A DNA stretch of 64,000 bases, taken from Azospirillum endophyticum (GTDB lineage: Bacteria; Pseudomonadota; Alphaproteobacteria; Azospirillales; Azospirillaceae). Of this stretch, positions 27,195-35,396 are shown one piece after another. Where the stretch lies: NCBI RefSeq assembly GCF_016595245.1, contig NZ_JAENHM010000044.1:124001-188000 (forward strand). The letters are read 5' to 3'. The notes under the pieces are model-generated. The model saw only the letters and a list, made by a program, of their open reading frames with translations. It was not told the origin of the DNA and made no database searches. Numbering within the stretch: position 1 is the first letter of the stretch; every line of letters begins with the position of its first letter. A program made the translations under genes and the position numbers.

Positions 27195-27213
27195 GAGAAT
27201 GACAATCACTATC
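27195..27213 (-). promoter_or_regulatory. Fur box upstream of the FecI-type operon
   Basis: GAGAATGACAATCACTATC matches 16 of 19 positions of the classical Fur consensus GATAATGATAATCATTATC. It lies just upstream of the sigma-factor gene and 37 bp inside the IS relic boundary. Repression by iron-loaded Fur is expected. In alphaproteobacteria RirA or Irr could replace Fur. Confidence 0.75.
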
Positions 27214-27249
27214 ATGTTTGCGGCGTAAAGTGGAAGTCGCCGTTTTATA

Positions 27250-28112
27250 GAGCTTGGTGCAGAACTCGGCCTGCGGACGGATTTTGCCCAAAGGCGGTGG
27301 AGATCAGACGACCTTCCGGGAGTCTGGCATGCCGAGGCTGGTCATGCGATTGATGACAGCGCAGGCGGCCTTGGCTTCGGCTTTTCGTGCGGGCGGAGTG
27401 CGGGCGCGCAGGCTGCGTCCGATCAAAACCGTGGACCGAAGTATCGCCACCTCGACCAACGATCTCCTGCCGCATTGGACGGCTCGCTGCCAGCCCAGCC
27501 GACCACGCTCCTTGATCGTCTGGATGTGATGGTCGCGCAGGGTGGGGGCGCTCTCGGCGGTGTCGCTTGGCACCGCGGTCGCACGCAGCGGGATGATCAC
27601 CTCGGTGTCCGGAGCACGCTCGGCGACAGCACGATAGACGGGCTCGCCGTCGTAGGCGCCGTCCGCCAGCACCGAGCCGATCGGGCCCGTGACCTGGTCG
27701 AGCAAAGGATCGACCAGCGAGGCGTCTCCCTCCTCGTTGCCTGTCAACGCCGAGGCGAGGATCGCGCCGGTGGCGGGATCGACGGCCAAGTGCAGCTTGC
27801 GCCAGCATCGGCGCGCTGTGCCGCCGTGCTTTTCCAGGTGCCACTCGCCCCGGCCGAACATCTTCAGCCCGGTGGAATCGATGACCATGGTGACCGGCCC
27901 GTCCGTCCTGGCAAGCGCCGACGAGACGGCCAGATCGGCGCTGCGCCGCATCGTAGGCCGCCCAGTTCTCCACACGGTACCGGGCCTTCGGGATCTTGTG
28001 ACGGCGCGGCTCGTTGACCTTGTGGAGCGTCGGAGTCTCGGACTCAGCGGGCCGCTTCTATGCCCGTTTGCCCTCACGACCGCCACCAGCCCAGCCTTTT
28101 TGCACCAACGTC
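27250..28112 (-). mobile_element. Defective IS5-family insertion sequence
   Basis: About 863 bases bounded by imperfect inverted ends: GAGCTTGGTGCAGAACTCGG on the left, and GACGTTGGTGCAAAAAGG read inward from the right (10 of the first 12 bases match). Inside is one degenerate IS5-type transposase gene. No target duplication is evident: the left flank is TTTTATA and the right flank CGCAACC. A fragment of the same element is at 18642-18779. The element is shorter than a full IS5-type copy (about 1 kb or more) because of an internal deletion. Confidence 0.8.
27304..28030 (-). pseudogene. IS5-family DDE transposase, internally deleted
   Basis: The C-terminal two thirds are well preserved: MVIDSTGLKMFGRGEWHLEKHG with the first catalytic Asp, SVLADGAYDGEPVYRA with the second, and RSLVEVAI with the glutamate. 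The N-terminal part (HKVNEPRRHKIPKARYRVENWAAYDAAQRR) is in a different reading frame. The roughly 75 residues that should lie between the two are missing. The expected start codon is ACG instead of ATG (28028-28030; compare the ATG kept in the other remnant). The gene is therefore dead by three independent lesions. Confidence 0.85.
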
Positions 28113-28267
28113 CGCAACCACCCCTTCGACAGGGCAGGGCCGCACACTGGTCATACCACTTGACGATATGTCGCGCCCTGCTGCTGCGGTGCAGCATGTT
28201 AAGGAAATGGACGGGAGACGCGCCGGGATCGGCCCGTCCACGCCTCCCTCCAGGAGTGCCATTTCCG

Positions 28268-28702
28268 ATGCCTCACGATGCCTTGTCCCATCGCTGGTCC
28301 GTTGCCCCGGCCCAACGTGCCCTCGACCATGAACCGCTCGATTCCGGCATCCGTGCCGCCTTCGCACAGGTGGTCGCCCGTCTGCAGGTCGAGGCCGGTG
28401 CGCTCGCGCGGCGCATGGCCGATGCCGGTACCGTCGAACTGGTGGAGCGGGAAGGCGGTGCGCAGGTCCTGTACCGCGCCCATCATGGCGAGGACTGTGG
28501 CGAAGGTTCCCACAGGCTGATCGGCGACTTCGACCTGCATCTGACGCATGACGGACGGGTGGCGATCCATATGCGGATCCGCGGCGATGTGCCGCCGGCC
28601 GAGATCCTGGACTTCGACCGCGCGACGGCGGACCATTTCCGGAACAGGCTGCGCGCGTTCGAGAGCGGCTGTCGCCATGCTCCCGCCGCAAACGCTGCCT
28701 GA
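28268..28702 (+). CDS. Hypothetical protein
   Basis: 144 residues from ATG 28268, with CCAGGAG about 12 bases upstream. The protein is soluble, with an amphipathic N-terminal helix (AAFAQVVARLQVEAGALARRMADAG). A beta-rich part follows (HRLIGDFDLHLTHDGRVAIHMRIRG), then a final helix (RATADHFRNRLRAFESG). There is no signal peptide or membrane helix. It starts 155 bp from the IS relic and 46 bp ahead of the HD hydrolase gene, so the two may be co-transcribed. I do not recognise the family. Confidence 0.6.
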   Translation: MPHDALSHRWSVAPAQRALDHEPLDSGIRAAFAQVVARLQVEAGALARRMADAGTVELVEREGGAQVLYRAHHGEDCGEGSHRLIGDFDLHLTHDGRVAIHMRIRGDVPPAEILDFDRATADHFRNRLRAFESGCRHAPAANAA

Positions 28703-28748
28703 ACGGGCCAGGGCCTTCGCCGCCCGCCTGCGGCACGGAGGAAAGCAC

Positions 28749-29285
28749 ATGTCCATGGACAAGCAAGTGATCGTCGCGGCTCTGCGCTACGCAGCCGCCC
28801 TGCATGACGGCACCTATCGGCCGGATCGGGCGCGCACGCCCTTCGTGTCGCACCTGTCGGAGACGGCGGAACTGGTGGCGCAGGCCGGCGGTTCGCCGGC
28901 GGAGGTCGCCGCGGCCTGGCTGCACGACGCGGTCGAGGACGGCCTGACCACGGTCGAGGATCTGGCCCAGCGGTTCGGCCGGGAAGTCGCCGACCTCGTC
29001 GCGGCGGTCAGCGATGCGCCGGAGGATGTCGGCAGGGCGATCGCCGAGCGCAAGGCGATCCAGGCCGAGCGCCTCGCCGCCGCGCCGGAGGGGGCCAAGC
29101 GCATCAAGCTGGCCGAGCAGATCTCGATCCTCAAGGCGCTGGCGGTCGAACGCCCGCTGTCCTGGAGCGTCGAACGCGCCGAAGACTACGTCGAAGGATC
29201 CCGCCTGGTGGCCGCGGCCTGCGCCGCGGCCAGTCCGCTGTTGGCCGAGCGCTACGCCGCCGCCCTGGCCGCGGCGCGGCACTGA
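28749..29285 (+). CDS. Stand-alone RelA/SpoT-type HD hydrolase
   Basis: 178 residues, start at 28749 with GGAGG upstream. The HD-domain pattern of RelA/SpoT hydrolases is clear: RTPFVSHLSETAELVAQAGG, then AAAWLHDAVEDGLTTVEDLAQRFG with the paired His-Asp and Glu-Asp metal ligands, then RIKLAEQISILKAL. There is no synthetase, TGS or ACT domain, so it resembles small alarmone hydrolases (Mesh1-type). Hydrolysis of (p)ppGpp or another nucleotide is the likely activity, by family resemblance only. Confidence 0.8.
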   Translation: MSMDKQVIVAALRYAAALHDGTYRPDRARTPFVSHLSETAELVAQAGGSPAEVAAAWLHDAVEDGLTTVEDLAQRFGREVADLVAAVSDAPEDVGRAIAERKAIQAERLAAAPEGAKRIKLAEQISILKALAVERPLSWSVERAEDYVEGSRLVAAACAAASPLLAERYAAALAAARH

Positions 29286-29302
29286 AGCCGGGCCGGCGCT
29301 TC

Positions 29303-29665
29303 TCAGACCATCGAGGAACGCCAGAGCCAGACCAGGCCGGCGACCGCGCCGGCCGCCAGCACGACCAGCGCCAGGATGATGGCGAGCGCGGTGCGGCGAT
29401 CCTTCGCGTCGCGCTGTTCGGCCTCACGCCGCTTCTTCAACAGATATTGCTGTTCCGGGCTGAGGAAGCGGCCGGCGGCGGCATCGGGGGTGGCCGAGAA
29501 ACGCACCCTGCGGTTCTTGGCCCCGGCGGTCGGCCCGCGGATCGCCGTCGCGATGCCACCCGGCGATGCCCGGCCGGCGGCGATGCTCTCCGCCGCCGAT
29601 CCGCGGACCGCCGTTGCCTGCCTGCCTTTGCGCTTGCGCGGCATCTTGCGCCGTCTGCCCGCCAT
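29303..29665 (-). CDS. Small tail-anchored membrane protein, unknown function
   Basis: 120 residues; the start at 29665 is preceded by GAGGGGA. The first 30 residues are very basic (RRRKMPRKRKGR). A charged stretch follows (EQQYLLKKRREAEQRDAKDRRT), then a single C-terminal membrane helix (AIILALVVLAAGAVAGLVWLW), so most of the protein faces the cytosol. It is convergent with the HD hydrolase gene, 17 bp apart. The family is not recognised. Confidence 0.6.
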   Translation of the reverse strand: MAGRRRKMPRKRKGRQATAVRGSAAESIAAGRASPGGIATAIRGPTAGAKNRRVRFSATPDAAAGRFLSPEQQYLLKKRREAEQRDAKDRRTALAIILALVVLAAGAVAGLVWLWRSSMV

Positions 29666-29842
29666 GTCGTCCCCTCGCTCTCGTCCCCTTGGTCAAGGAG
29701 GGCGAGCATAGACGCCTGGACGGCCGGACGCAGCCCATCACAAGAGGATCTGCGGAAAGTTACATGACCCATGCGGCCGGCGCTCCATTTGTCCCGGGAT
29801 CAATCGGCGCGCGGACAAACTGTTTGCAGCACTGATTTGAAT

Positions 29843-29856
29843 ACTAGTATACTAGT
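29843..29856. promoter_or_regulatory. Perfect 14-bp palindrome, probable operator
   Basis: ACTAGTATACTAGT is a perfect palindrome in an otherwise GC-rich intergenic stretch, 55 bases upstream of the NTF2-like gene start (29912). Its AT-rich, fully symmetric form fits a dimeric repressor site (GntR/TetR-type spacing) overlapping a promoter. The regulator is unknown. Confidence 0.5.
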
Positions 29857-29911
29857 CTTGCGCCTGCTCCACCGCGGGTGGGCGCAACGGCAATCGATTG
29901 GGAGGATCACC

Positions 29912-30409
29912 ATGCTCAAGAAGTCTGCATTCAAATCCGGCCATATCCGCTCGCGTCGCGTCCTGCTGGCCTCCGTGGCCGCCGGCTTGGCCATGCCCGC
30001 CGTCGTCGCCCCCCTGGCCACCGCGCTTGCCGCCGATGATGACCAGCAGCTCGTGACGAAAGCCGTGAACGCGCTCCGCGACGCCATGCTGGCGGGCGAT
30101 GGCGCCACCCTGCGGGCGATGACGATGGACCAGCTCACCTACGGCCATTCGAACAGCAGGCTTGAAGACAAGGCTGCCTTCGTCGGCAGCCTGGACGGCA
30201 AGAACGCCTTCAAGGCGCTCGACCTCAGCGACCATGCGATCCAGCTGGTCGGCGACGTCGCCATTGCCCGTCATACCTTCGATTCGGTCAACAATCTGCC
30301 GGATGGCAAGACCAACACCGCTCACATCAAGGTGCTGCAGGTCTGGAAGAAAATCGACGGCACCTGGAAGCTGCTGGCCCGTCAGGCCTCGCCGCTCCCC
30401 GCCGCCTGA
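29912..30409 (+). CDS. Exported NTF2/SnoaL-like protein
   Basis: 165 residues, start at 29912 with GGGAGGATC upstream. The N-terminus has a twin-arginine-like signal (SRRVLLASVAAGLAMPAVV) ending near residue 41 (ALAADD), so Tat export is likely. The remainder is an NTF2/SnoaL-type cone fold of the DUF4440-like kind: VNALRDAMLAGDGATLRAM, YGHSNSRLEDKAAFVGSL, then HIKVLQVWKKIDGTWKLLARQAS. Such domains bind small hydrophobic ligands or act as isomerases. No substrate can be assigned. The gene stands alone behind the palindrome at 29843. Confidence 0.78.
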   Translation: MLKKSAFKSGHIRSRRVLLASVAAGLAMPAVVAPLATALAADDDQQLVTKAVNALRDAMLAGDGATLRAMTMDQLTYGHSNSRLEDKAAFVGSLDGKNAFKALDLSDHAIQLVGDVAIARHTFDSVNNLPDGKTNTAHIKVLQVWKKIDGTWKLLARQASPLPAA

Positions 30410-30417
30410 TCCGGTCT

Positions 30418-30455
30418 CCTGCCGCCTCTTCCATCATGGCGGGAGGGGCGGCAGG
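30418..30455. terminator. Possible bidirectional terminator hairpin
   Basis: CCTGCCGCC (30418-30426) pairs with GGCGGCAGG (30447-30455) between two convergent genes. There is no T-run, so factor-independent termination is uncertain. Confidence 0.4.
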
Positions 30456-30477
30456 GTGACGGGTGATGGACCAGCGA

Positions 30478-30915
30478 TCAGCGCACGCAATTTCCGACGA
30501 TCCCGTAGCACAGCGTGGGGTCGCGCCTCTCGTTGTAGCGCACCGCCGCCACTTGGCCGCCGCGCAACTCGACGGTGGCTTCGCAGCTGTAGGTGCGGGA
30601 CCAGGTCGTCACGTCGGGCTGCCAGAGCATCGGGCCGCGCGGGCCGAGCCAGGGGCTGGGCTCCCAATCGACGTCGCGGTCGACCAGCGTCTGCCGGCGC
30701 GTGTAGACCAGATACTCCGCATCGCCGGAGACCGCCGACCGTTCCGGCACGCCGGCACAGGACAGCAGGCTGCCCTTGCTCATGCCGATCATCGCCGCGG
30801 GCGCCCGCAACGCCAAGTCCGCCTGCGGGTTGGCGCAGGAACCCGCCAGCACGGCGACGGCGGCCAGAAGCCCGCCGCGCCATATCCAAGTCATCCGGTT
30901 ACGGCCGATGGTCAT
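30478..30915 (-). CDS. Putative lipoprotein, unknown function
   Basis: 145 residues, start preceded by GGAGGA. The N-terminus (MTWIWRGGLLAAVAVLAGSC) is a signal peptide with a near-lipobox cysteine. The mature part has SKGSLLSCAGVPERS and DPTLCYGIVGNC, with four further cysteines. The segment from MIGMSKGSLLSCAG to YLVYTRR is like small SmpA/BamE-type lipoproteins in layout. It starts 22 bp after the stop of mntH and is probably co-transcribed with it. The function is unknown. Confidence 0.65.
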   Translation of the reverse strand: MTIGRNRMTWIWRGGLLAAVAVLAGSCANPQADLALRAPAAMIGMSKGSLLSCAGVPERSAVSGDAEYLVYTRRQTLVDRDVDWEPSPWLGPRGPMLWQPDVTTWSRTYSCEATVELRGGQVAAVRYNERRDPTLCYGIVGNCVR

Positions 30916-30937
30916 GTCTGGTCCTCCGCAACGGCGG

Positions 30938-32296
30938 TCAGCCGAGAACGGTATCGTACAGCAGCTTCAGGTTCAGCACGACGATCAGGCCGGCCACGAT
31001 CCAGGACAGCCCGGCGACCCAGCCGGGGACGACGAAGCGGCCCATCTTGCCGCGGTCGGTGACGAAGCGGACGAGCGGGATGACCGCGAAGGGAAGCTGC
31101 ATCGACAGCACGACCTGGCTGAACACCAGAAGCTGCGCCGTGCCGCTCTCGCCATAGAGCGCCGTCACCACCACCACCGGGATGATGGCCAGCCCGCGGG
31201 TCAGCAGCCGGCGCGCCCAATGCGGCAGCCGCAGCCGCAGGAACCCCTCCATCACGATCTGCCCGGCCAATGTCGCCGTCACCGTGGAGTTCAGGCCCGA
31301 CGCCAGCAGCGCCACCGCGAACAAGGTCGAGGCGATGCCCAATCCCAGCAGCGGCGACAGCAGCTCGAACGCCTCGCCGATCTCCGCCACCTCGGTGTGG
31401 CCGCTGCCGTGGAAGACGCTCGCCGCCAGGATCAGGATGGCGGCGTTGACGAACAGGGCCAGCATCAGCGCGACCGTGCTGTCGACGGTGGCCCAGGTGA
31501 TGGCGTCCCGCCGGCCCTCGTCCGTCCGCGGATAGGCCCGCGTCTGCACGATGGAGGAATGGAGGTACAGGTTGTGCGGCATCACCGTCGCCCCCAGGAT
31601 GCCGATGGCGACATAGAGCATGCCGGGGTTGGTCACGACCTGCGTCGTCGGCACGAAGCCGTGGAGCACGGCGGCCACCGGCGGGGATGCTGCGATGATC
31701 TGCACCAGGAAACAGCCGGCGATGACCGTCAGCAGGGCCACCACGAAGGCTTCCATGTAACGGAAGCCCCGCTGCATCAGCAGCAGCACCAGGAAGGCGT
31801 CGAGCGCGGTGATCAGGGCACCGCCGATCAGGGGAATGCCGAACAGCAGGTTCAGCGCGATGGCGGTGCCGATGACCTCGGCAAGATCGCAGGCGATGAT
31901 CGCCGCCTCGCAGGCGACCCACAGCGTCAGGTTGACCGGGCGCGGGTAGTGGTCGCGGCAGGCCTGCGCCAGATCGCGTCCGGTGACGATGCCCAGCCGG
32001 GCGGCCAGCGACTGCAGCAGGATCGCCATCAGGTTCGACAGCATGATGACGGACAGCAGCGTGTAGCCGAACTGCGACCCGCCGGCGAGGTCGGTCGCCC
32101 AGTTGCCGGGATCCATATAGCCGACCGACACCATGTAGCCCGGGCCGGCGAAGGCCAGCAGGCGCCGCAGCCACAGGCCACCCTGCGGCACCGCGACGGA
32201 GGCATGGACCTCCGGCAGGCTTGGCCGGCTCGTCCCATCCGGGCTGGCGTATCTCCAGGCGCTATGGGGCGGCACGGCGGCTTCGGCTTCCGACAT
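30938..32296 (-). CDS. mntH: NRAMP-family manganese/divalent metal transporter
   Basis: 452 residues, start preceded by GGGAG. Eleven membrane helices are predicted. The helix-1 motif [15 protein letters not shown] supplies the Asp-Pro-Gly-Asn metal ligands, and [14 protein letters not shown] in helix 6 supplies the Met-Pro-His site. Both are diagnostic of NRAMP proton-coupled Mn2+/Fe2+ importers. It is divergent from an MntR-type regulator at 32441, supporting a manganese role. Confidence 0.94.
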   Translation of the reverse strand: MSEAEAAVPPHSAWRYASPDGTSRPSLPEVHASVAVPQGGLWLRRLLAFAGPGYMVSVGYMDPGNWATDLAGGSQFGYTLLSVIMLSNLMAILLQSLAARLGIVTGRDLAQACRDHYPRPVNLTLWVACEAAIIACDLAEVIGTAIALNLLFGIPLIGGALITALDAFLVLLLMQRGFRYMEAFVVALLTVIAGCFLVQIIAASPPVAAVLHGFVPTTQVVTNPGMLYVAIGILGATVMPHNLYLHSSIVQTRAYPRTDEGRRDAITWATVDSTVALMLALFVNAAILILAASVFHGSGHTEVAEIGEAFELLSPLLGLGIASTLFAVALLASGLNSTVTATLAGQIVMEGFLRLRLPHWARRLLTRGLAIIPVVVVTALYGESGTAQLLVFSQVVLSMQLPFAVIPLVRFVTDRGKMGRFVVPGWVAGLSWIVAGLIVVLNLKLLYDTVLG

Positions 32297-32440
32297 CGAC
32301 GAGACTCCCGGCCGAACTGAGAACTGGTATCAATCAAGTATGTACCGGGGCAACGAGTATGCAAGGTGCTATACTTTCCCGCCCCGAACATTTTTCCGGT
32401 AAGGTCAGGGCCTGACTGTCAGAAGAGCGCGGAGCACGCG

Positions 32441-32950
32441 ATGGCCGATCTCCCTAAATCGACCGGTTGGGGTGTGGATATGTCCGCGCAGGCCGAGCCG
32501 ACCCAGGCCGACACCGCACTGCCCGACACCACGCTGCCCGATGCCGAACTCCACGCCGAGGGCTTCCGCAAGACGCGGGAGGCGCAGCGGACCGCGCTGG
32601 CCGAGGATTACGTCGAACTGATCGCCGACCTGATCGAAAGCGGGCAGGAGGCGCGTCAGGTCGACATCGCCGCGAGGCTGGGGGTGGCGCAGCCGACCGT
32701 CGCCCGCATGCTCGACCGGCTGGCGGCCGAGGGGCTGGTCTACCGCAAGCCCTACCGCGCGGTGTTCCTGACCGACGCCGGCCGCCGGATCGCCGGGGAA
32801 AGCCGCGAGCGCCACCAGACGGTGGAGGCTTTCCTCCGTTCTCTCGGCGTCAGCGCCGACACCGCGCGCATCGACGCCGAAGGCATCGAGCACCATGTCA
32901 GCGCCGAGACGCTGGCCGCCTTCCGCCGTGCGCTGGCGAGCGGCGGTTGA
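32441..32950 (+). CDS. mntR: MntR/DtxR-family manganese-responsive regulator
   Basis: 169 residues, start at 32441 with GGAG 7 bases upstream. A winged helix of the DtxR/MntR type is visible ([53 protein letters not shown]). The dimerisation helices follow ([23 protein letters not shown], then [13 protein letters not shown]), with His and Glu residues at the usual metal sites. There is no SH3-like third domain. It should repress mntH when Mn2+ is sufficient. No clear MntR box was found in the 144-bp shared promoter region. Confidence 0.92.
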   Translation: MADLPKSTGWGVDMSAQAEPTQADTALPDTTLPDAELHAEGFRKTREAQRTALAEDYVELIADLIESGQEARQVDIAARLGVAQPTVARMLDRLAAEGLVYRKPYRAVFLTDAGRRIAGESRERHQTVEAFLRSLGVSADTARIDAEGIEHHVSAETLAAFRRALASGG

Positions 32951-32975
32951 AGTGAGGAAAGCGGTCGACGGGCGC

Positions 32976-33608
32976 TCAGTCCGCCAGACCGTTGTCGATG
33001 GCGATGCGGATCAAGGCGCGGGCGCTGTCGGCGCCCAGCTTGTCCTTGATCTGGGTGGAGGCGTTGGCCACCGTCTTCTGGCTGATGCCCAGCCTTTCCG
33101 CGATGGCCGCCGCGGTCATCCCGCGCCCGACAAGACCCAGGATCTCCCGCTCGCGTTGGGTCAGGTCGGCCAGCGGGTCGGATGGCGGCGACAGGGTCAT
33201 CAGCGCCAATTCGCGGGCGAGCCCGTTGTCCAGATGGATGCGCCCCGCCAGCACCGTGCCGATGGCGGAGGCCAGGCTGTCGGGCGCGTCGTTCTTGGTG
33301 ACGTAGCCCCTGGCCCCCGCCTTCAGCGCGCGGGCGGCGATGGCCGGATCCTCGTGCATGCTGAAGATCAGGACGGGGACTGCCGGGGTTTCCTCCCGGA
33401 TGCTGCGCAGCACGGCCATGCCGCCGCCGTCGCCCGGGATGTTGAGATCGAGGACGACGACGTCCGGCCGCTCCGCCCGCCACAGGTCGAGGGCGCTGCC
33501 GACATCCTCCGCCTCCACCACGCGGCCGAGCGCCGCTTCGGCAAGCAGGCGCTGGCAGCCGGCGCGGACGATGGGATGGTCGTCGACCAGAAGGATGGTG
33601 CGGGTCAT
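32976..33608 (-). CDS. NarL/LuxR-type response regulator beside ethanol dehydrogenase
   Basis: 210 residues. An N-terminal receiver (ILLVDDHPIVRAG, phospho-acceptor in VVVLDLNIPGDGG, Lys in YVTKND) is followed by a C-terminal LuxR helix-turn-helix (LTQREREILGLVGRGMTAAAIAERLGISQKTVANASTQIKDKL). Its start overlaps the kinase stop as ATGA. By position it resembles the ExaE/EraR regulator that switches on the quinoprotein ethanol dehydrogenase in Pseudomonas. That assignment is by analogy. Confidence 0.92.
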   Translation of the reverse strand: MTRTILLVDDHPIVRAGCQRLLAEAALGRVVEAEDVGSALDLWRAERPDVVVLDLNIPGDGGGMAVLRSIREETPAVPVLIFSMHEDPAIAARALKAGARGYVTKNDAPDSLASAIGTVLAGRIHLDNGLARELALMTLSPPSDPLADLTQREREILGLVGRGMTAAAIAERLGISQKTVANASTQIKDKLGADSARALIRIAIDNGLAD

Positions 33609-34969
33609 GCCATGCGCTCCAATGCGGACGGTGACGGCGGCGAGAGGGTCGGCCGGGGCAGGCGGGCCGACAGGCGGGTGCCGCCGCCGGCCGCCGCGCC
33701 GATCGACAGGGTGCCGCCCAGGGTCCGCACCCGCTCGGCCATGCCGGAGATGCCGAAGCCGCCCCGTCCCGGCTCATCGCCGCCGGGCAGGCCGGGCCCG
33801 TCGTCGGCGACCGTGACCTCCAGCGTTTCGGGGTCGATGCGCACGCCGACCGCGACGGCTGACGGCTTGGCGTGGCGCAGGGCATTGACCAGCGATTCCT
33901 GCACCAGCCGGTAGACGGTCAGCCGCAACACCTCGTCGCAGCCGTCCAGTTCCGCGCTTGCCGACGGCGGTTCGATGGCGAGGGTCAGGACGACGCCGGG
34001 CTGGCGCCGCATCCAGCCGCCAGCCAGTTCTGCCAAGGCTTCGCTCAGCGGCAACTGGTCCAGCAGGGCGGGACGCAGCCGGGCCAGGATGCGGCGGCTC
34101 ATATTGTGGACCTCGGCCGCGGCGTCCAGGATCTTGGCGGCGCGCTCTGCGGCTTCCCTTGCTGCCTCCCCCTTTGCCGCCTCGGCTCCGCCATCCCGCA
34201 GGCGCAGGATGCGGCCGGCATCCACCTTGATCGCGAAGAGGGCGGCGCCGAGTTCGTCGTGGATCTCGCGGGCGATCTCCCGCCTGTCGGCATCCTGCGC
34301 CGCGACGATCCGCTGGCCGGTCCGCCGGTTCTCCGCTTCCGCCGCCGCCAGCCCCTCGGCCAGCGCGGCGATGCCGGTTCCCAGCCGGACGAGTTCGGGG
34401 ACGCCGCGGCCGTCGAAGGCGAAGGCGTACCGGCCGGCGCGCAGCCGTTCCACCCCGGCCTCAAGGCGCGACAGCGGGCTCAGGGCACGCCCGACCGCCA
34501 GATGGGCCGCCCCCATCAGCAGCAGCCCGACCGCGAGCATCGCGGCGGCGAGATCGCTCATGTCCTCCCAGACCTCGGCGATCTCGTCCCATGGCTCGGC
34601 GACGATGCGCAGACCGCTCCCCGCCAGCCGCCGTTCTTGCGGTTCCCCGCCGATCAACGCGGCGAACCAGTCGGGTGCACGCCGTTTCGCCGCCCCGGAC
34701 TCCGGCTCCGGCGGGCCGTCGGCCCCGACGAAGCGCAGATGGCGCAATCCCAACCCGTTCAGCAGTCCGATGCCGCCCGGCACATCCCCGCGTTCCGCCG
34801 CGGCAAGGCCGAGCGCACCGCCCAGTTCCAGGGCCGAGTCCATTTCCGCACGGACGGCGTCGCGGGCGTTGGCGACCATCACCGCCCCGCCGGCGGTCGC
34901 CATCAGCAGCAGGAAAAGCCCGATCAGGGCCAGGATGCGCATCCTCAGCGACACCGTCGCCCACTCCAT
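33605..34969 (-). CDS. Membrane sensor histidine kinase, HisKA_3 type
   Basis: 454 residues. Two membrane helices (about 10-30 and 138-160) enclose a periplasmic loop of about 105 residues. A HAMP-like segment follows (AVGRALSPLSRLEAGVERLRAG). The phosphoacceptor His is in REIAREIHDELGAALFAIKVD (HisKA_3 class). The ATPase boxes are RLVQESLVNALRHAKPSA, VADDGPGLPGG and GGFGISGMAERV. It is the partner of the NarL-type regulator downstream (4-base overlap). Divergent from the ethanol dehydrogenase gene, it probably senses the substrate or redox state. Confidence 0.93.
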   Translation of the reverse strand: MEWATVSLRMRILALIGLFLLLMATAGGAVMVANARDAVRAEMDSALELGGALGLAAAERGDVPGGIGLLNGLGLRHLRFVGADGPPEPESGAAKRRAPDWFAALIGGEPQERRLAGSGLRIVAEPWDEIAEVWEDMSDLAAAMLAVGLLLMGAAHLAVGRALSPLSRLEAGVERLRAGRYAFAFDGRGVPELVRLGTGIAALAEGLAAAEAENRRTGQRIVAAQDADRREIAREIHDELGAALFAIKVDAGRILRLRDGGAEAAKGEAAREAAERAAKILDAAAEVHNMSRRILARLRPALLDQLPLSEALAELAGGWMRRQPGVVLTLAIEPPSASAELDGCDEVLRLTVYRLVQESLVNALRHAKPSAVAVGVRIDPETLEVTVADDGPGLPGGDEPGRGGFGISGMAERVRTLGGTLSIGAAAGGGTRLSARLPRPTLSPPSPSALERMA

Positions 34970-35396
34970 AATAAGACCATAGGCGGAATGTTAGTCGATC
35001 CACCGGATCGGGCGCCATCCGCCCTTCGGACAATCGAATGGCGGTGCGGACGCAGAGTCCGGCGTCCGGCGCAAGTGCGCGGGAAAAAATCCCGGATCCT
35101 ACGGGATGTCGTCATGGCGGCGCATCAAGAAGTTCTTCCCCGGATTGTCGAATGGAACGAAAAATCCGCCGGAGAGACTATTGGCATCGGCAAGACATGG
35201 TGCTGTGCGCCGGGCGGGATGCACAGGCCGGCTTTCAAAGGTCCTGCCGCTCAGAAAGCAACGGCCTTCTGGCACGACATCGTCACGCCCGGTCTTTCCC
35301 GCTCCCGGAAGCGGCATCGCCTCCCGCCGTCGGCGGGAACGGGATGGGCCGGCGTGACGGTATCGCCGGCATCGGGTCAATCAACGGGGGAAACGC
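34970..35396 (+). other. Divergent regulatory region, kinase / ethanol dehydrogenase
   Basis: 427 bases with no supportable gene. It must hold the promoters of both the two-component operon (minus) and the dehydrogenase (plus). The dehydrogenase ribosome site GGGGGAAA is at its right end. The one notable structure is the inverted repeat at 35089-35107. Confidence 0.5.
35089..35107. promoter_or_regulatory. Inverted repeat, candidate operator
   Basis: ATCCCG-N7-CGGGAT, a 6-bp inverted repeat with a 7-base spacer, about 290 bases upstream of the dehydrogenase start. The size fits a NarL/LuxR-type dimer site, but it could be chance in GC-rich DNA. Confidence 0.3.

Noticed and set aside
27245..27973. 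Second protein-coding frame in the IS5 element
   Set aside because: Only its first residues match a transposase N-terminus. The rest is the frame-shifted shadow of the deleted transposase gene.
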